Below, piece after piece: positions 48,105 to 58,246 of a stretch of 64,000 bases of DNA. Both the position numbers and the translations under genes were made by a program. The stretch is from Alicyclobacillus contaminans DSM 17975 (GTDB taxonomy: Bacteria; Bacillota; Bacilli; Alicyclobacillales; Alicyclobacillaceae). Numbering within the stretch: the first letter of the stretch is position 1; each line of letters begins with the position of its first letter. A model generated the notes under the pieces. It ran no database searches and was not told the origin of the DNA. It worked only from the letters and a program-made list of their open reading frames with translations. The DNA lies in assembly GCF_000429525.1 (NCBI RefSeq), contig NZ_AUCA01000010.1:19810-83809 (forward strand), given 5' to 3'.

Positions 48105-48131
48105 GCAGGACTTTGTTTGGGGTTGTGGAAT
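48105..48131 (+). promoter_or_regulatory. Sigma-H promoter of spoVG
   Basis: GCAGGACTT and GTGGAAT are 11 bases apart, matching the sigma-H consensus RNAGGAWWW-N11/12-RNNGAAT with one mismatch. spoVG is the classic sigma-H gene. The preceding AT-rich direct repeat (AATTCTAAA, AATTCTAAG, 48081-48098) is a plausible AbrB-binding tract. Confidence 0.8.
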
Positions 48132-48178
48132 ACCAATGGTATTATCATCCGATTGGGATAAAAAGGATGGTGAAACCG

Positions 48179-48454
48179 ATGCAAATTACCGATGTTCGCC
48201 TGCGCAAAGTCAATGGAGAAGGAAGGATGAAAGCGATAGCATCCATTACCATTGACGGTGAGTTCGTTGTGCACGATATTCGCGTAATTGACGGCAATAA
48301 TGGTATGTTCGTCGCGATGCCGAGCAAAAAGACTCCGGATGGTGAATTTCGTGACATCGCCCATCCCATCTCGTCAGAGACGCGGCAGAAGATTCAGGAC
48401 GCGGTACTGGAGGAATACCATAAAGCCGAAGAAGTGGAACAGCCGAGCGCATGA
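48179..48454 (+). CDS. spoVG: SpoVG RNA-binding regulator
   Basis: SpoVG is a small nucleic-acid-binding protein that affects division-septum choice and cortex formation. The 91-residue protein matches strongly: [29 protein letters not shown] (core [14 protein letters not shown]), [23 protein letters not shown] chosen with AAGGATGG upstream; in-frame upstream codons lie within the promoter. Confidence 0.97.
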   Translation: MQITDVRLRKVNGEGRMKAIASITIDGEFVVHDIRVIDGNNGMFVAMPSKKTPDGEFRDIAHPISSETRQKIQDAVLEEYHKAEEVEQPSA

Positions 48455-48470
48455 TGTGGTGCGCAAGCCA

Positions 48471-48494
48471 AACCCTGATTCGTCAGGGTTTTTT
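48471..48494 (+). terminator. Terminator of spoVG
   Basis: AACCCTGA-TTCG-TCAGGGTT with a TTTTTT run; a stable UUCG tetraloop hairpin. Confidence 0.93.
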
Positions 48495-48578
48495 CATGCT
48501 TTGTCGACTCCTGCCGAAACTGGAACCCATTTCAGGGCAACTGCCGCTGTTTCGTCAAATCCGCGGGGGCTGCATAAA

Positions 48579-48608
48579 TTGAAATCGGGAAGGGGCATCA
48601 GGTACACT
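48579..48608 (+). promoter_or_regulatory. Candidate promoter of glmU-prs
   Basis: TTGAAA and TACACT are 18 bases apart, about 30 bases before the glmU start. Moderate match to sigma-A. Confidence 0.5.
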
Positions 48609-48639
48609 AAATAAGATTGGTTGGCTTGGAGGCGATGAT

Positions 48640-50040
48640 GTGGGCAGGAGTGCAATCGTGTTGGCCGCGGGACTCGGCACACGAATGAAATCAAAACGCC
48701 ACAAGGTGCTGCACGAAGTTTGTGGCAAGCCGATGATACTGCACATCTTGGACGAGCTGGAGAAGCTGCGGTTGGACCAAGTGATTGTGGTTGTCGGGCA
48801 GCAGCGGGAAGCGGTTGCAGCGGTTGTGGGTACCCGTGCCGAAATAGCCGTTCAGGAACAGCAGTTGGGAACGGGCCACGCGGTGCAGGCCGCGGTTGGG
48901 AAGTTGGATACACACAATGACACGACGGTGGTCCTGTACGGGGATGCACCGTTGATTCGCGCAGAGACCCTGGAAACATTGCTGTCGGCGCGTGAGCAGC
49001 ACGCGGCCAGTGCGGCGGTATTGACCGCCAACGTTCAGAATCCAACGGGACTCGGCCGTGTGATTCTCGACCCCGAGGGCCGGTTTGTGCGAATTGTGGA
49101 AGAGAAGGATGCGACCCCTGAGGAGCGGGCGATTCATCGCATCAACACCGGAATTTACGCGTTCGCCACAGCGGACTTGCTGGAGGCGTTGCCACAATTG
49201 CGTCCAAACAACGCGCAGGGAGAATACTATCTGACAGATACGCTGGCGTTTTTCAATGAGAAGGGTGGTACCGTGTGCACCGTGGATGTCGCGGACGAGC
49301 GGGAGATTGCCAGCGTCAACGACCGCGCCCAATTGGCGGCGGTGGAAGCGATATTACGCGCGCAAATCTGTGAACGGTGGGCAAAGGAAGGCGTGACCAT
49401 CGTCAATCCGGAGCACACCTATATTGGTTTGGATGTGACCATCGGCCGCGATACGGTTCTCTTGCCGGGCACTATTCTCGAAGGCCGCACCACGATTGGC
49501 GAGGATTGCGTCATTGGTCCGAACACCCAATTGACCAATGTGCAGGTGGCGGACGGCGTCACTGTCCAGCAGTCGGTGGCGCTGGATTGCGAGATTGGGC
49601 CAGCGGCCAAGGTGGGGCCGTTTGCATATATTCGCCCGGGCAGCCAGATTGGCGAACGCGTCAAGATTGGCGACTTTGTTGAAGTGAAGAACAGTCGAAT
49701 TGGGGCCGGCACCAAGGTCAGCCACTTGGCGTACGTCGGGGATGCGGATGTCGGCCGGGATGTGAATGTCGGGTGCGGCGTCATCACTGTGAACTACGAC
49801 GGTGAACGGAAGCACAGGACAGTGATTGGCGATGGTAGTTTCGTGGGATCCAACGTCAACCTGATTGCCCCTGTGGAGATTGGAAATGGTGCGTATGTCT
49901 GTGCCGGATCGACCATCACGGACAACGTGCCTGCGGATGGATTCGCCATCGGGCGCAGTCGCCAGGTCACAAAGGCCGATTACGTGCAAGCGTGGAAGCA
50001 GCGCAAAGCGGAGAACGCGGGGGAAGGGAGTCGTTCGTAA
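48640..50040 (+). CDS. glmU: Bifunctional GlmU (UDP-GlcNAc synthesis)
   Basis: Acetylates glucosamine-1-phosphate and couples it to UTP, giving UDP-GlcNAc. The N-terminal uridylyltransferase has [15 protein letters not shown] and [11 protein letters not shown]. From about residue 250 a left-handed beta-helix of hexapeptide repeats forms the acetyltransferase, with [15 protein letters not shown]. 466 residues. GTG six bases after GGAGGCG. Its stop overlaps the prs start by one base. Confidence 0.97.
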   Translation: MGRSAIVLAAGLGTRMKSKRHKVLHEVCGKPMILHILDELEKLRLDQVIVVVGQQREAVAAVVGTRAEIAVQEQQLGTGHAVQAAVGKLDTHNDTTVVLYGDAPLIRAETLETLLSAREQHAASAAVLTANVQNPTGLGRVILDPEGRFVRIVEEKDATPEERAIHRINTGIYAFATADLLEALPQLRPNNAQGEYYLTDTLAFFNEKGGTVCTVDVADEREIASVNDRAQLAAVEAILRAQICERWAKEGVTIVNPEHTYIGLDVTIGRDTVLLPGTILEGRTTIGEDCVIGPNTQLTNVQVADGVTVQQSVALDCEIGPAAKVGPFAYIRPGSQIGERVKIGDFVEVKNSRIGAGTKVSHLAYVGDADVGRDVNVGCGVITVNYDGERKHRTVIGDGSFVGSNVNLIAPVEIGNGAYVCAGSTITDNVPADGFAIGRSRQVTKADYVQAWKQRKAENAGEGSRS

Positions 50041-50984
50041 TGTTTCGGGACGGGGATTTGAAACTGTTCACCGGCAACGCGAATCCAGACCTGGCTCACG
50101 AGATAGCGGATCACATTGGGATTTCTCTCGGAGACTGTGTGGTGAGCCGCTTCAAGGATGGGGAGGTGCGGATTCAACTTGGGGAGAGCGTGCGCGGATG
50201 CAATGTGTTCATTGTGCAGCCGACGTCCGCTCCGGTGAACGAGCACCTGATGGAACTGTTGATTATGATTGACGCGCTGAAGCGGGCGTCCGCCCGTTCC
50301 ATCAACGTGGTGATTCCCTATTATGGCTATGCGCGGCAGGATAGAAAGGCGCGCGCCCGAGACCCCATCACGGCCAAACTGGTGTCGAATCTGCTGGAGA
50401 AAGCGGGAGCCAGCCGCATCATTTGTATGGATTTGCACGCCGGGCAGATTCAGGGCTTTTTTGACATTCCGCTCGATCATCTCGTTGGCATGCCGATTTT
50501 GGCCAACTATTTTCTGGACAAGCGGATTGAAAATCCGGTCGTGGTCTCTCCGGACATGGGCGGCGTGACGCGCGCCCGGGCGTTGGCGGAGCGCTTGGAA
50601 GCGCCGTTGGCGATTATTGATAAACGGCGCCCGGATGCCAATGTGGCGGAAGTGATGAACATCATTGGGGAAATTCAGGGGAAGACGGCCATCCTCATTG
50701 ATGACATGATTGATACCGCCGGGACCATCACGCTGGGTGCGCAGGCGCTGTTGGAACGCGGGGCGAAGGAAGTGTACGCTTGCTGCATTCACCCGGTTCT
50801 GTCCGGAGACGGCGTGGAGAAGCTGAAGCGGTCGGCGATTCGCGAAATTGTGGTCACCAATACCATCGCGTTGCCGCCGGAAAAACGGATTGACAAAATC
50901 AAGGTGCTGTCCGTCGCCGAACTGATTGCGGAGGCCATCATGCGGGTGCATACGCACCGCTCCATCAGTCAGTTGTTCGACTGA
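50040..50984 (+). CDS. prs: Ribose-phosphate pyrophosphokinase
   Basis: Makes PRPP from ribose-5-phosphate and ATP. The 314-residue enzyme has [29 protein letters not shown], the flag-region [19 protein letters not shown] and the PRPP loop [16 protein letters not shown] one base inside the glmU stop, so translationally coupled. The general stress gene ctc, next in B. subtilis, is missing. Confidence 0.97.
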   Translation: MFRDGDLKLFTGNANPDLAHEIADHIGISLGDCVVSRFKDGEVRIQLGESVRGCNVFIVQPTSAPVNEHLMELLIMIDALKRASARSINVVIPYYGYARQDRKARARDPITAKLVSNLLEKAGASRIICMDLHAGQIQGFFDIPLDHLVGMPILANYFLDKRIENPVVVSPDMGGVTRARALAERLEAPLAIIDKRRPDANVAEVMNIIGEIQGKTAILIDDMIDTAGTITLGAQALLERGAKEVYACCIHPVLSGDGVEKLKRSAIREIVVTNTIALPPEKRIDKIKVLSVAELIAEAIMRVHTHRSISQLFD

Positions 50985-51034
50985 CCGGTGTGATGTCGAC
51001 GGCAGCGGAGTATGATACGGAAAGCGGGGCGAGC

Positions 51035-51607
51035 ATGAAGGTCATTGTGGGCCTCGGAAATCCGGGGGATAAATACGCTGCGACCAAACATAACGTGGGT
51101 TTCTGGGTGGTTGACGAACTGGCGAGGCGCTGGAACACACCGGTCTCCCGCGAGAAATTTCACGCGTTGGTGGGCGAGACGCGAGTGGCCGGAGAAAAGG
51201 TGCTGCTCTGCAAGCCCCTGACCTTCATGAACCTTAGCGGGGAATCGGTTCGCGAGGTGGTCGCCTTCTACAGTGAATTGACACCGGCCGCGGATGTTTG
51301 GATTATTTATGATGACATGGACTTTCCACCGGGTCAGGTGCGCCTGCGGCAAAAGGGCAGTGCGGGCGGCCATAACGGGATGAAATCCATCATTCAGCAT
51401 CTGGGAGGCGACGTGTTTCCGCGCCTTCGCGTGGGGATTGGTCGCCCTGAGGCGGAACAGACGGTGGTTCATCACGTATTGAGCCCGTTTTCCTCACCGG
51501 TCTTGCCCGTTGTGCAGGAGGCGGTTCAGCGGGCCGCGGACGCGGTGGATTTTGCGCTGCACCACGGCTTTGAAATGGCGATGAACCGATACAATGCGAT
51601 GAATTAA
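51035..51607 (+). CDS. pth: Peptidyl-tRNA hydrolase
   Basis: Releases tRNA from dropped peptidyl-tRNA (SpoVC in Bacillus). The 190-residue protein has GLGNPGDKYAATKHNVGF with catalytic His, CKPLTFMNLSGESV and DDMDFPPGQVRLRQKGSAGGHNG (core KGSAGGHNG). ATG chosen because the protein then begins MKVIVGLGNPG; the ribosome binding site is weak. Confidence 0.96.
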   Translation: MKVIVGLGNPGDKYAATKHNVGFWVVDELARRWNTPVSREKFHALVGETRVAGEKVLLCKPLTFMNLSGESVREVVAFYSELTPAADVWIIYDDMDFPPGQVRLRQKGSAGGHNGMKSIIQHLGGDVFPRLRVGIGRPEAEQTVVHHVLSPFSSPVLPVVQEAVQRAADAVDFALHHGFEMAMNRYNAMN

Positions 51608-51708
51608 CGAGGGTATGGCGCCGTTGCACGTATGGCCAGCCGGTCCCGTTTCCATACTAATACCAGTACCGCTGGTGGAATCGGCGATGGAAACGGAGCG
51701 AACGGCAC

Positions 51709-51954
51709 ATGCGTGTGGAATATTGGTGCAAACACTGCAAGCACCTGGTGGGGGCCTTGGACAGGCCGGAGTGGTCGCAGGCGGATGCGGAACGGTACTG
51801 CGGTCTGCAGCAGCTGAGCCCTGCGGAGCGGATGGAGTGGGTATCCGTGTACGGATCGCAGGGAGTCATGACGGTGCAGACCATATGCCAACATTGCCAA
51901 CAGGCGGTGGAGCAGCATCCGGAGTTGCTCATCGAAGGGAAAGTACTGCAATAA
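51709..51954 (+). CDS. fin: Anti-sigma-F factor Fin
   Basis: Fin (YabK) shuts off sigma-F to let sigma-G take over in the forespore. The 81-residue protein has two zinc CxxC pairs, Cys7/Cys10 (YWCKHCKHLVG) and Cys60/Cys63 (TICQHCQQA), and LSPAERMEWVSVY. Same place between pth and mfd as in B. subtilis. Confidence 0.93.
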   Translation: MRVEYWCKHCKHLVGALDRPEWSQADAERYCGLQQLSPAERMEWVSVYGSQGVMTVQTICQHCQQAVEQHPELLIEGKVLQ

Positions 51955-52037
51955 TGTAAGGTGGAAGCCTGATTCAGGGCCCCATTTCGAGACGGGTGCT
52001 CCACGGATACAGAACCTGGACATGGATGTGAGGTGGA

Positions 52038-52077
52038 CCGAAAGTTCGGCTGCAGGTGTCCTGCAGCTGGCTTTCGG
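52038..52077 (+). terminator. Terminator-like hairpin between fin and mfd
   Basis: Nested stems CCGAAAG/CTTTCGG and GCTGCAGG/CCTGCAGC form a long hairpin, followed by GCTGTTTGTGTTGTTG. Confidence 0.65.
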
Positions 52078-52113
52078 GCTGTTTGTGTTGTTGAGGGATG
52101 GAGGAGGAGTACC

Positions 52114-55100
52114 GTGATTGATTTGGTTCGTGTGATTGCTGCGGACCCTGAGTTTCGGCAGTGGTGGAGTCAGTTGCGCCGAGGCAACCACGACGGACTG
52201 GTGACCGGGGTCAGCGGAAGCGCCCGCCATTTGTTCTATGCAGCCATCCACTGGTTCGAACAAGAGCAGCAAGCCAATCGGCCCACGCTAGTGATTGCGC
52301 ATTCGATGGGGCAAGCAGAGCAAATTGTCGAAGATTTGCGGGAATTCATGCCGGGCCACGAGGTGCTCCTGTTCCCGGAACAGGAGCTGTCCGTGGTGGA
52401 TGTGGTGGCTTACAGCCGCGACGTGACGGTGAATCGCCTGCGGGTCTTGGAGCACCTGGCGTCCGGCCGTCCGGGCATCTTGGTCGCAACCGTGTCGTCG
52501 GCCGTGCAGCCGGTGATGACGCGGGCACAGCTGCAGACTCGGAAAATGGTGTTCCGGGTGGGGGATGAAATCGCCCTGGATGCGCAGATTGAACAGTTGG
52601 TCGGAAATGGATACGAACGGGTGGATTTGGTGGAGACGCGCGGACAGTTTTCCGTTCGCGGCGGCATTCTGGACATCTTCCCGCTGACGCACGAACATCC
52701 GGTACGCATTGAATTGTTCGACACCGAAATCGATTCCATCCGAACCTTTGATACGGAAAGTCAGCGTTCCTTGGAAAAGTGCGAACAGGTTGAGGTGGTT
52801 CCGGCGTTTGACTTTGTCGTGCCGACCTCGGCGATGCAAGACGCTGCGGAATCTTTGCGAGCGGCGTTGGAGCAGCGCCTGCGAACGGTGACGGATCTGG
52901 ACGTGAAGGACCGCCTGCAGACCGTGGTCGGCGCGGACGTGGCGCGCCTTGCCTCCGGCATCCCCTTTTTCGGACTGCTGAGGTACACCGAATTGCTGGC
53001 GGCGCACACGGCCACGCTGTTGGATCATGTGCCGCAGGGAAGCGTGGTGATTCTGGACGAACCCTCCCGCTTGCAGGAACGACAACGGGGACTCGAAAAG
53101 GATTTCAGCGAATGGTTGTCGAGCGGTTTGCTGCGCGGCGAACTGCTCTCCCACACCATGGCCGTGCCACAGTACCACACGGTCTGGGAACACAAGGGAA
53201 AACACGGGGTGGAATTCTCCACATTTACGCGCGGCAGTGGCAAACGCTACGGCGCCGCCTACAACGTCTCTTTCAAATCGATGCAACAGTTTCACGGTCA
53301 GATGAACGTGCTCAAAGCCGAACTGCAGCGTTGGCAGCACAGTCACATGCAGGTGATCTTTCTCGCCGCCACCGAGGAGCGGGCGGAGCGCATGGAACGC
53401 GTGCTCAACGACTACCGGATGGATGTGCGCCACGTCTCCTCCCTCACGTCCGGCAGTGGTCCGGTGATCCTCGTCGGCAACCTGGCGAACGGGTTTGAAC
53501 TGCCGCTGCAGCGGATTGCGGTGGTCGTGGAGACGGAGGTGTTCACAGAGAGGAAAAAGCCGCGCCGGGTCCGCGCCGAGATGACGGATGCCGAGCGGAT
53601 CAAAAGCTATACGGACCTTCAGCCTGGCGACTTCGTGGTGCATGTCAACCACGGCATCGGCAAGTACCTGGGCATTCGGACGCTGGAGATTGACGGGAAG
53701 CACAAGGACTACCTGCATCTGCAGTACGCGGGGAACGACAGCCTGTACGTGCCAGTGGAACAGATTGACCAGGTGCAGCGGTACATCGGTTCGGAGGACA
53801 AGGCACCCAAACTGTACCACCTCGGCGGAAACGACTGGAATCGAGTGAAACAGAGGGTGTCCAAGTCTGTCCGGGACATTGCGGAGGACCTGGTCAAACT
53901 GTACGCGGCCAGACAGTCGGCACCAGGCTACGCGTTTTCCCCGGATACGGCTTGGCAGAAAGAATTCGAGGCGATGTTTCCGTACGAAGAAACGCCGGAT
54001 CAGCTTCGGGCGATTGAAGAAATCAAGCGAGACATGGAGAAATCGCGGCCAATGGACCGATTGCTGTGCGGCGATGTGGGCTACGGCAAGACGGAGGTGG
54101 CCATTCGCGCGGCATTCAAGGCAGTGATTGACGGCAAACAGGTCGCGGTGTTGGTGCCGACAACCATTCTCGCCCATCAGCACTATGACACGTTCAAAGA
54201 ACGGTTCAGCGGTTTCCCGGCCACCGTGGAGGTGCTCAGCCGTTTTCGCACCAAGTCCGAAGCGCAGGCCATCCTGAAGGGTTTGAAAGACGGCAGCATC
54301 GATGTCATCATCGGCACCCATCGGCTGCTGCAGAAATCCGTTCAGTTCAAGGACTTGGGTTTGCTGATTGTGGACGAAGAACAACGGTTTGGTGTGACGC
54401 ACAAGGAGCGCCTCAAACAACTGCGGACCAACGTCGATTGCCTGACGTTGACGGCAACGCCCATTCCGCGCACGCTGCACATGTCACTGCTCGGGGTGCG
54501 CGATTTGTCCGTGATTGAAACGCCGCCAGAAAACCGGTTCCCGGTTCAGACCTACGTGGCGGAATACAACGAGAGCCTGGTCCGGGAAGCGCTGGAGCGC
54601 GAATTGAACCGCGGGGGCCAGGTGTACTTCCTGTACAACCAGGTCAATAACATTCAGTCCATGGCCGAGCGCGTGCAGCGCCTGGTGCCCAGCGCCCGCA
54701 TCGCCGTGGCGCACGGTCAAATGGCGGAGGAAGAACTGGAGCGCGTGATGCTCGACTTCCTGGACGGCAACATCGACATCCTGGTGACCACCACCATCAT
54801 CGAGACCGGACTTGACATTCCCAATGTAAATACGCTAATTGTGTATGACGCGGATCGGCTTGGACTGAGCCAGTTGTATCAGCTGCGCGGGCGAGTTGGA
54901 CGCTCCAACCGCATTGCCTACGCGTACTTCACGTACCAGAAAGACAAGGTGCTGACGGAGGTCGCGGAAAAACGCCTGCAAGCCATCAAGGAGTTCACCG
55001 AGCTTGGCAGCGGGTTCAAGATTGCAATGCGGGATTTGGCCATTCGCGGCGCGGGGAATCTGCTCGGCGCGGAACAGCACGGATTCATCAACTCCGTGGG

Positions 55101-55659
55101 GTTCGACATGTACAACGACATGCTCGCCAAAGCCGTGAAAGAAGTGCGCGGAGAAGTACAAGAGGAATTGCCGGAGCCGACCATCGATCTCGGCTTGGAG
55201 GCGTATCTGCCCGATTCCTTCATCCCAGATGCAGCCCAGAAGATTGCCATGTACAAGAAGTTCAAGTTTGTACGCAGTGCGGAAGCAGCGGATGATCTGG
55301 AGGAAGAGCTGGAGGATAGATACGGAGATCTCCCGGATGCGGTTCGGAATTTGCTCGATGTGACGCGGATGAAGAGTGCCGCGGCGCAGTACGGCATCGA
55401 GGGGATTTCTACGCACGGTGCGGAGACGGTGATCCGCGTGGCCCCAGAGAAGGCGCCGGAAATTGATCAGGCGAAGTTGTTCGGGCTCACCAAAGTGCAT
55501 GCGGGGCAGTACCTGAAGAAAAGCAACGGGAGCCTGCACATCGTCTTTCGCACCAAAGGACTGGGAGACAGAGAGCTGTGCAAACGACTCCTGAAGTTTC
55601 TTGCGGACTTTCACACGGTGGTCAAATCGAGCGCGGAAGCGGAGCCGGTGGCTCGTTAA
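52114..55659 (+). CDS. mfd: Transcription-repair coupling factor
   Basis: Mfd displaces stalled RNA polymerase and recruits UvrA. The 1181-residue translocase contains UvrB-like N-terminal domains, an RNA polymerase-interacting domain (LQPGDFVVHVNHGIGKYLGI, core VHVNHGIGKYLG), helicase motifs MDRLLCGDVGYGKTEVA, VDEEQRFGV, TATPIPRTLHMSL and QLRGRVGRS, and a C-terminal TRCF domain. GTG after GGAGGAG. Full length compared with B. subtilis (1177). Confidence 0.97.
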   Translation: MIDLVRVIAADPEFRQWWSQLRRGNHDGLVTGVSGSARHLFYAAIHWFEQEQQANRPTLVIAHSMGQAEQIVEDLREFMPGHEVLLFPEQELSVVDVVAYSRDVTVNRLRVLEHLASGRPGILVATVSSAVQPVMTRAQLQTRKMVFRVGDEIALDAQIEQLVGNGYERVDLVETRGQFSVRGGILDIFPLTHEHPVRIELFDTEIDSIRTFDTESQRSLEKCEQVEVVPAFDFVVPTSAMQDAAESLRAALEQRLRTVTDLDVKDRLQTVVGADVARLASGIPFFGLLRYTELLAAHTATLLDHVPQGSVVILDEPSRLQERQRGLEKDFSEWLSSGLLRGELLSHTMAVPQYHTVWEHKGKHGVEFSTFTRGSGKRYGAAYNVSFKSMQQFHGQMNVLKAELQRWQHSHMQVIFLAATEERAERMERVLNDYRMDVRHVSSLTSGSGPVILVGNLANGFELPLQRIAVVVETEVFTERKKPRRVRAEMTDAERIKSYTDLQPGDFVVHVNHGIGKYLGIRTLEIDGKHKDYLHLQYAGNDSLYVPVEQIDQVQRYIGSEDKAPKLYHLGGNDWNRVKQRVSKSVRDIAEDLVKLYAARQSAPGYAFSPDTAWQKEFEAMFPYEETPDQLRAIEEIKRDMEKSRPMDRLLCGDVGYGKTEVAIRAAFKAVIDGKQVAVLVPTTILAHQHYDTFKERFSGFPATVEVLSRFRTKSEAQAILKGLKDGSIDVIIGTHRLLQKSVQFKDLGLLIVDEEQRFGVTHKERLKQLRTNVDCLTLTATPIPRTLHMSLLGVRDLSVIETPPENRFPVQTYVAEYNESLVREALERELNRGGQVYFLYNQVNNIQSMAERVQRLVPSARIAVAHGQMAEEELERVMLDFLDGNIDILVTTTIIETGLDIPNVNTLIVYDADRLGLSQLYQLRGRVGRSNRIAYAYFTYQKDKVLTEVAEKRLQAIKEFTELGSGFKIAMRDLAIRGAGNLLGAEQHGFINSVGFDMYNDMLAKAVKEVRGEVQEELPEPTIDLGLEAYLPDSFIPDAAQKIAMYKKFKFVRSAEAADDLEEELEDRYGDLPDAVRNLLDVTRMKSAAAQYGIEGISTHGAETVIRVAPEKAPEIDQAKLFGLTKVHAGQYLKKSNGSLHIVFRTKGLGDRELCKRLLKFLADFHTVVKSSAEAEPVAR

Positions 55660-55712
55660 CACCATTCTCCTGGATTGGCACAGGCCGGTCCGCGATCAAT
55701 CCTCGCCCTGTT

Positions 55713-55743
55713 TGCATAGCGGCCTGGTTGTCGAAACATAATA
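55713..55743 (+). promoter_or_regulatory. Sigma-G promoter of spoVT
   Basis: TGCATA and CATAATA are 18 bases apart and fit the sigma-G pattern (TGMATA, CATNNTA). spoVT is a known sigma-G gene. Confidence 0.65.
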
Positions 55744-55867
55744 AGCGCACGTCAGGAATCCGCAGTCGTTCGATACACATATTGGTTTTCGCCATAACGA
55801 CCTGCAGGCAAAACAGGGGTGAGGTTCGGAAACAGCAGTACATCACAACAAGGGTGGGGATCTACGG

Positions 55868-56407
55868 TTGAAAGCTACTGGCATCGTGCGTAGGATTGAT
55901 GACCTCGGTCGCGTCGTGATTCCGAAAGAAATTCGACGAACGTTGCGGATTCGTGAAGGAGATCCCTTGGAGATCTTCGTAGACCGGGATGGCGAAGTGA
56001 TCTTGAAGAAGTATTCGCCAATCGGTGAACTGAGTGATTTTGCCAAGGAATACGCAGAGTCGCTGGCGGATTCCACCGGACATATCGCCCTCATCACGGA
56101 CAGGGACGTCATCATCGCCGTGGCGGGCGCTTCCAAGAAGGACTTTCAGGACAAGCCCATCGGGGAAGACGCGGAACAGGCCATGGAGGATCGAAAGACC
56201 ATCGTGAATGGTGCGGGAGAATACGCCGTTGTCCGGGATCGCACCGAAAAGTTTTCGTCGCGGGTCATCGCGCCCATCATCGCAGCGGGCGATCCGATTG
56301 GCAGCGTGATTTTGGTGTCTCGCGAAGATGGCGTGAAGATGGGAGAACTGGAGCGCAAGCTGGCGGAAACCGCCGCGGGATTCTTGGGCAAACAAATGGA
56401 GCAGTGA
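55868..56407 (+). CDS. spoVT: Stage V sporulation regulator SpoVT
   Basis: SpoVT tunes sigma-G-dependent genes in the forespore. The 179-residue protein joins an AbrB-type DNA-binding domain (TGIVRRIDDLGRVVIPKEIRR, core DDLGRVVIPKE) to a GAF-like domain (GHIALITDRDVIIAVAG ... APIIAAGDPIGSVIL). TTG start after a G-rich site. Similar in its first 45 residues to AbrB at 34 kb. Confidence 0.96.
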   Translation: MKATGIVRRIDDLGRVVIPKEIRRTLRIREGDPLEIFVDRDGEVILKKYSPIGELSDFAKEYAESLADSTGHIALITDRDVIIAVAGASKKDFQDKPIGEDAEQAMEDRKTIVNGAGEYAVVRDRTEKFSSRVIAPIIAAGDPIGSVILVSREDGVKMGELERKLAETAAGFLGKQMEQ

Positions 56408-56444
56408 AGCGCGTCTTCACAGGAGGACGCAACGCGTAACGAAG

Positions 56445-56489
56445 AAGCTGTCTCGGACAGGCCATCTCGCCCTCCGAGGCAGCTTTTTT
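56445..56489 (+). terminator. Terminator of spoVT
   Basis: AAGCTGTCTCGGA pairs with TCCGAGGCAGCTT (one G-T pair), followed by TTTTTT. Confidence 0.92.
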
Positions 56490-56601
56490 CGTTGGCGCGC
56501 ATTCGGCGGGACTATCTCCCTGGGTCTGTCCATACCTATAGCAGTGGATACATGGACACTACCGGCGTCCGGGCGCGCCGGATGGAAACGGAGGGAGACA
56601 A

Positions 56602-58209
56602 GTGCCACAGCGTCACGGGTTTGTGTACGGCGCCCTGTTGCTCGCGTTGGCCGCCGTGGTAAGCAAGCTGCTGGGGTCTGTGTACACCATCGTGCTGCAG
56701 AATGTGATGGGAGATCAGGGGATGGGGCTGTTTCAAATGGCGTACCCCGTCTATGCGACGCTGCTGGCCGTGGCCACGGCGGGATTTCCTGTGGCCATCT
56801 CAAAGATGGTGTCCGAACGTGTCGCCCTCGGCGATGAATACGGAGTGCGGCAAGTTTTTCGCATGGCGGTTGTGCTGCTCTCCGCCTTGGGGGCGGGTTC
56901 CTTTGTGTTGCTCTACGGTTGGGCGGACGCCTGGGCCAAATTGGCGGGCGATCCGGCCGCTGCATGGGCCATCCGCGCGATTGCACCGGCGCTGTTGGTG
57001 GTGCCCGCTCTGAGCGCGCTGCGGGGGTACTTCCAGGGATATCAGTGGATGCAACCGACAGCGGCTTCCCAGGTGGTGGAGCAGGTTGTTCGGGTGATGA
57101 CCATTCTCGGCCTGGCCATCTGGCTTACGGCTGCAGGATTCGGCAAGGAAATGGCGGCTGCGGGAGCGGCCTTCGGGGCGGTCACCGGCGCATTGGCGGG
57201 GCTGCTGATGATGGTCGGATATTGGCTCCGGCAACAGCAGACTCGTCCGGTGGGGCGTCGGCCGGACAGTTTGTCCGGTCGGACGCTGGCGAAGCAGCTG
57301 CTGTTGACCGCGTTTCCCATCAGCCTCGGCGCGCTGGTGGTGCCACTGATGAACAACGTGGACGTGGTCACCGTGGTCAACCTGCTGAAACATACGGGGG
57401 AAACGCAGGTGCAGGCCACCACGGACTTCGGACTGTTGACGGGGCGGGCATTTAAGTTGATGATGTTGCCCACAACATTGGCCGCCGGGATTGGGGTGGC
57501 GGTGATGCCCGCCGTATCCGAGGCGTTCACTCTCGGTTTTCGCGGACTCGTTTCGGATAGGGTGGACACCGCCATTCGCTTGACGGTCCTGATTGCCCTG
57601 CCGGCGGGCATCGGACTGCTTTTGTTGGCCGGACCCGTGGACGTCGCGCTGTTCAAGGACGCGGCGGGCGTGGACGTGATTCAGGCCATGGCCTGCGCCA
57701 CGGTTTTCGCCAGTCTTCAGACGACGGTCGCCGCCGTCCTGCAGGGGGCCGGGTGGATGTACCTGCCCGTGCTGAATCTGCTGCTCGCATCGGCTGTGAA
57801 ACTCTGTGGAAATCTGCTGTTGGTGCCTGGTTATGGCATTCGTGGCGCGGCGTGGGCCACGGTGTTCAGCTACGCGGTGGCGACGCTCCTGAATTTCGTG
57901 GCGCTCCGCCATCGGCTGCACCTCCCTCTGCACTGGCGCGGTTGGTTTGCCCGTCCGGCGCTGGCCACGTTCATCATGGGCGCCGCCGTCTTCGCCATGG
58001 AGCGGCAATGGCGCTGGATGGGCGGAATGGCGTGGGGGCGTATGGGAATTGCAGCAGCCAGTGGTATCATGGTCGGTATTGCGATAGCGATTTACGCCGT
58101 GGCGCTGTTGGTCACGGGCAGCGTGCGCCAGCAGGACGTGGCGGCCATTCCCCGCATCGGCCCTCGCCTGGCCGCCTGGTGCCAGCGGTTGGGGTGGCTG
58201 AATCCCTAG
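56602..58209 (+). CDS. yabM: YabM-type flippase (MOP superfamily)
   Basis: A 535-residue membrane protein with about 14 hydrophobic spans, in the YabM position between spoVT and mazG. Signatures are LLLALAAVVSKLLGSVYTI and RAIAPALLVVPALSALRGYFQGYQ. It is likely an undecaprenyl-linked sugar flippase for envelope or spore polymers. It is clearly paralogous to the reverse-strand flippase near 24-25 kb. GTG start after GGAGGGA. Confidence 0.9.
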   Translation: MPQRHGFVYGALLLALAAVVSKLLGSVYTIVLQNVMGDQGMGLFQMAYPVYATLLAVATAGFPVAISKMVSERVALGDEYGVRQVFRMAVVLLSALGAGSFVLLYGWADAWAKLAGDPAAAWAIRAIAPALLVVPALSALRGYFQGYQWMQPTAASQVVEQVVRVMTILGLAIWLTAAGFGKEMAAAGAAFGAVTGALAGLLMMVGYWLRQQQTRPVGRRPDSLSGRTLAKQLLLTAFPISLGALVVPLMNNVDVVTVVNLLKHTGETQVQATTDFGLLTGRAFKLMMLPTTLAAGIGVAVMPAVSEAFTLGFRGLVSDRVDTAIRLTVLIALPAGIGLLLLAGPVDVALFKDAAGVDVIQAMACATVFASLQTTVAAVLQGAGWMYLPVLNLLLASAVKLCGNLLLVPGYGIRGAAWATVFSYAVATLLNFVALRHRLHLPLHWRGWFARPALATFIMGAAVFAMERQWRWMGGMAWGRMGIAAASGIMVGIAIAIYAVALLVTGSVRQQDVAAIPRIGPRLAAWCQRLGWLNP

Positions 58210-58246
58210 GGCCAACGGCCAAGCGGCGGATGTGGAGGTGGACGGA

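Noticed and set aside
52288..54480. A 730-codon reverse-strand open frame inside mfd
   Set aside because: Shadow of the G+C-rich mfd coding strand; no motif or start signal.
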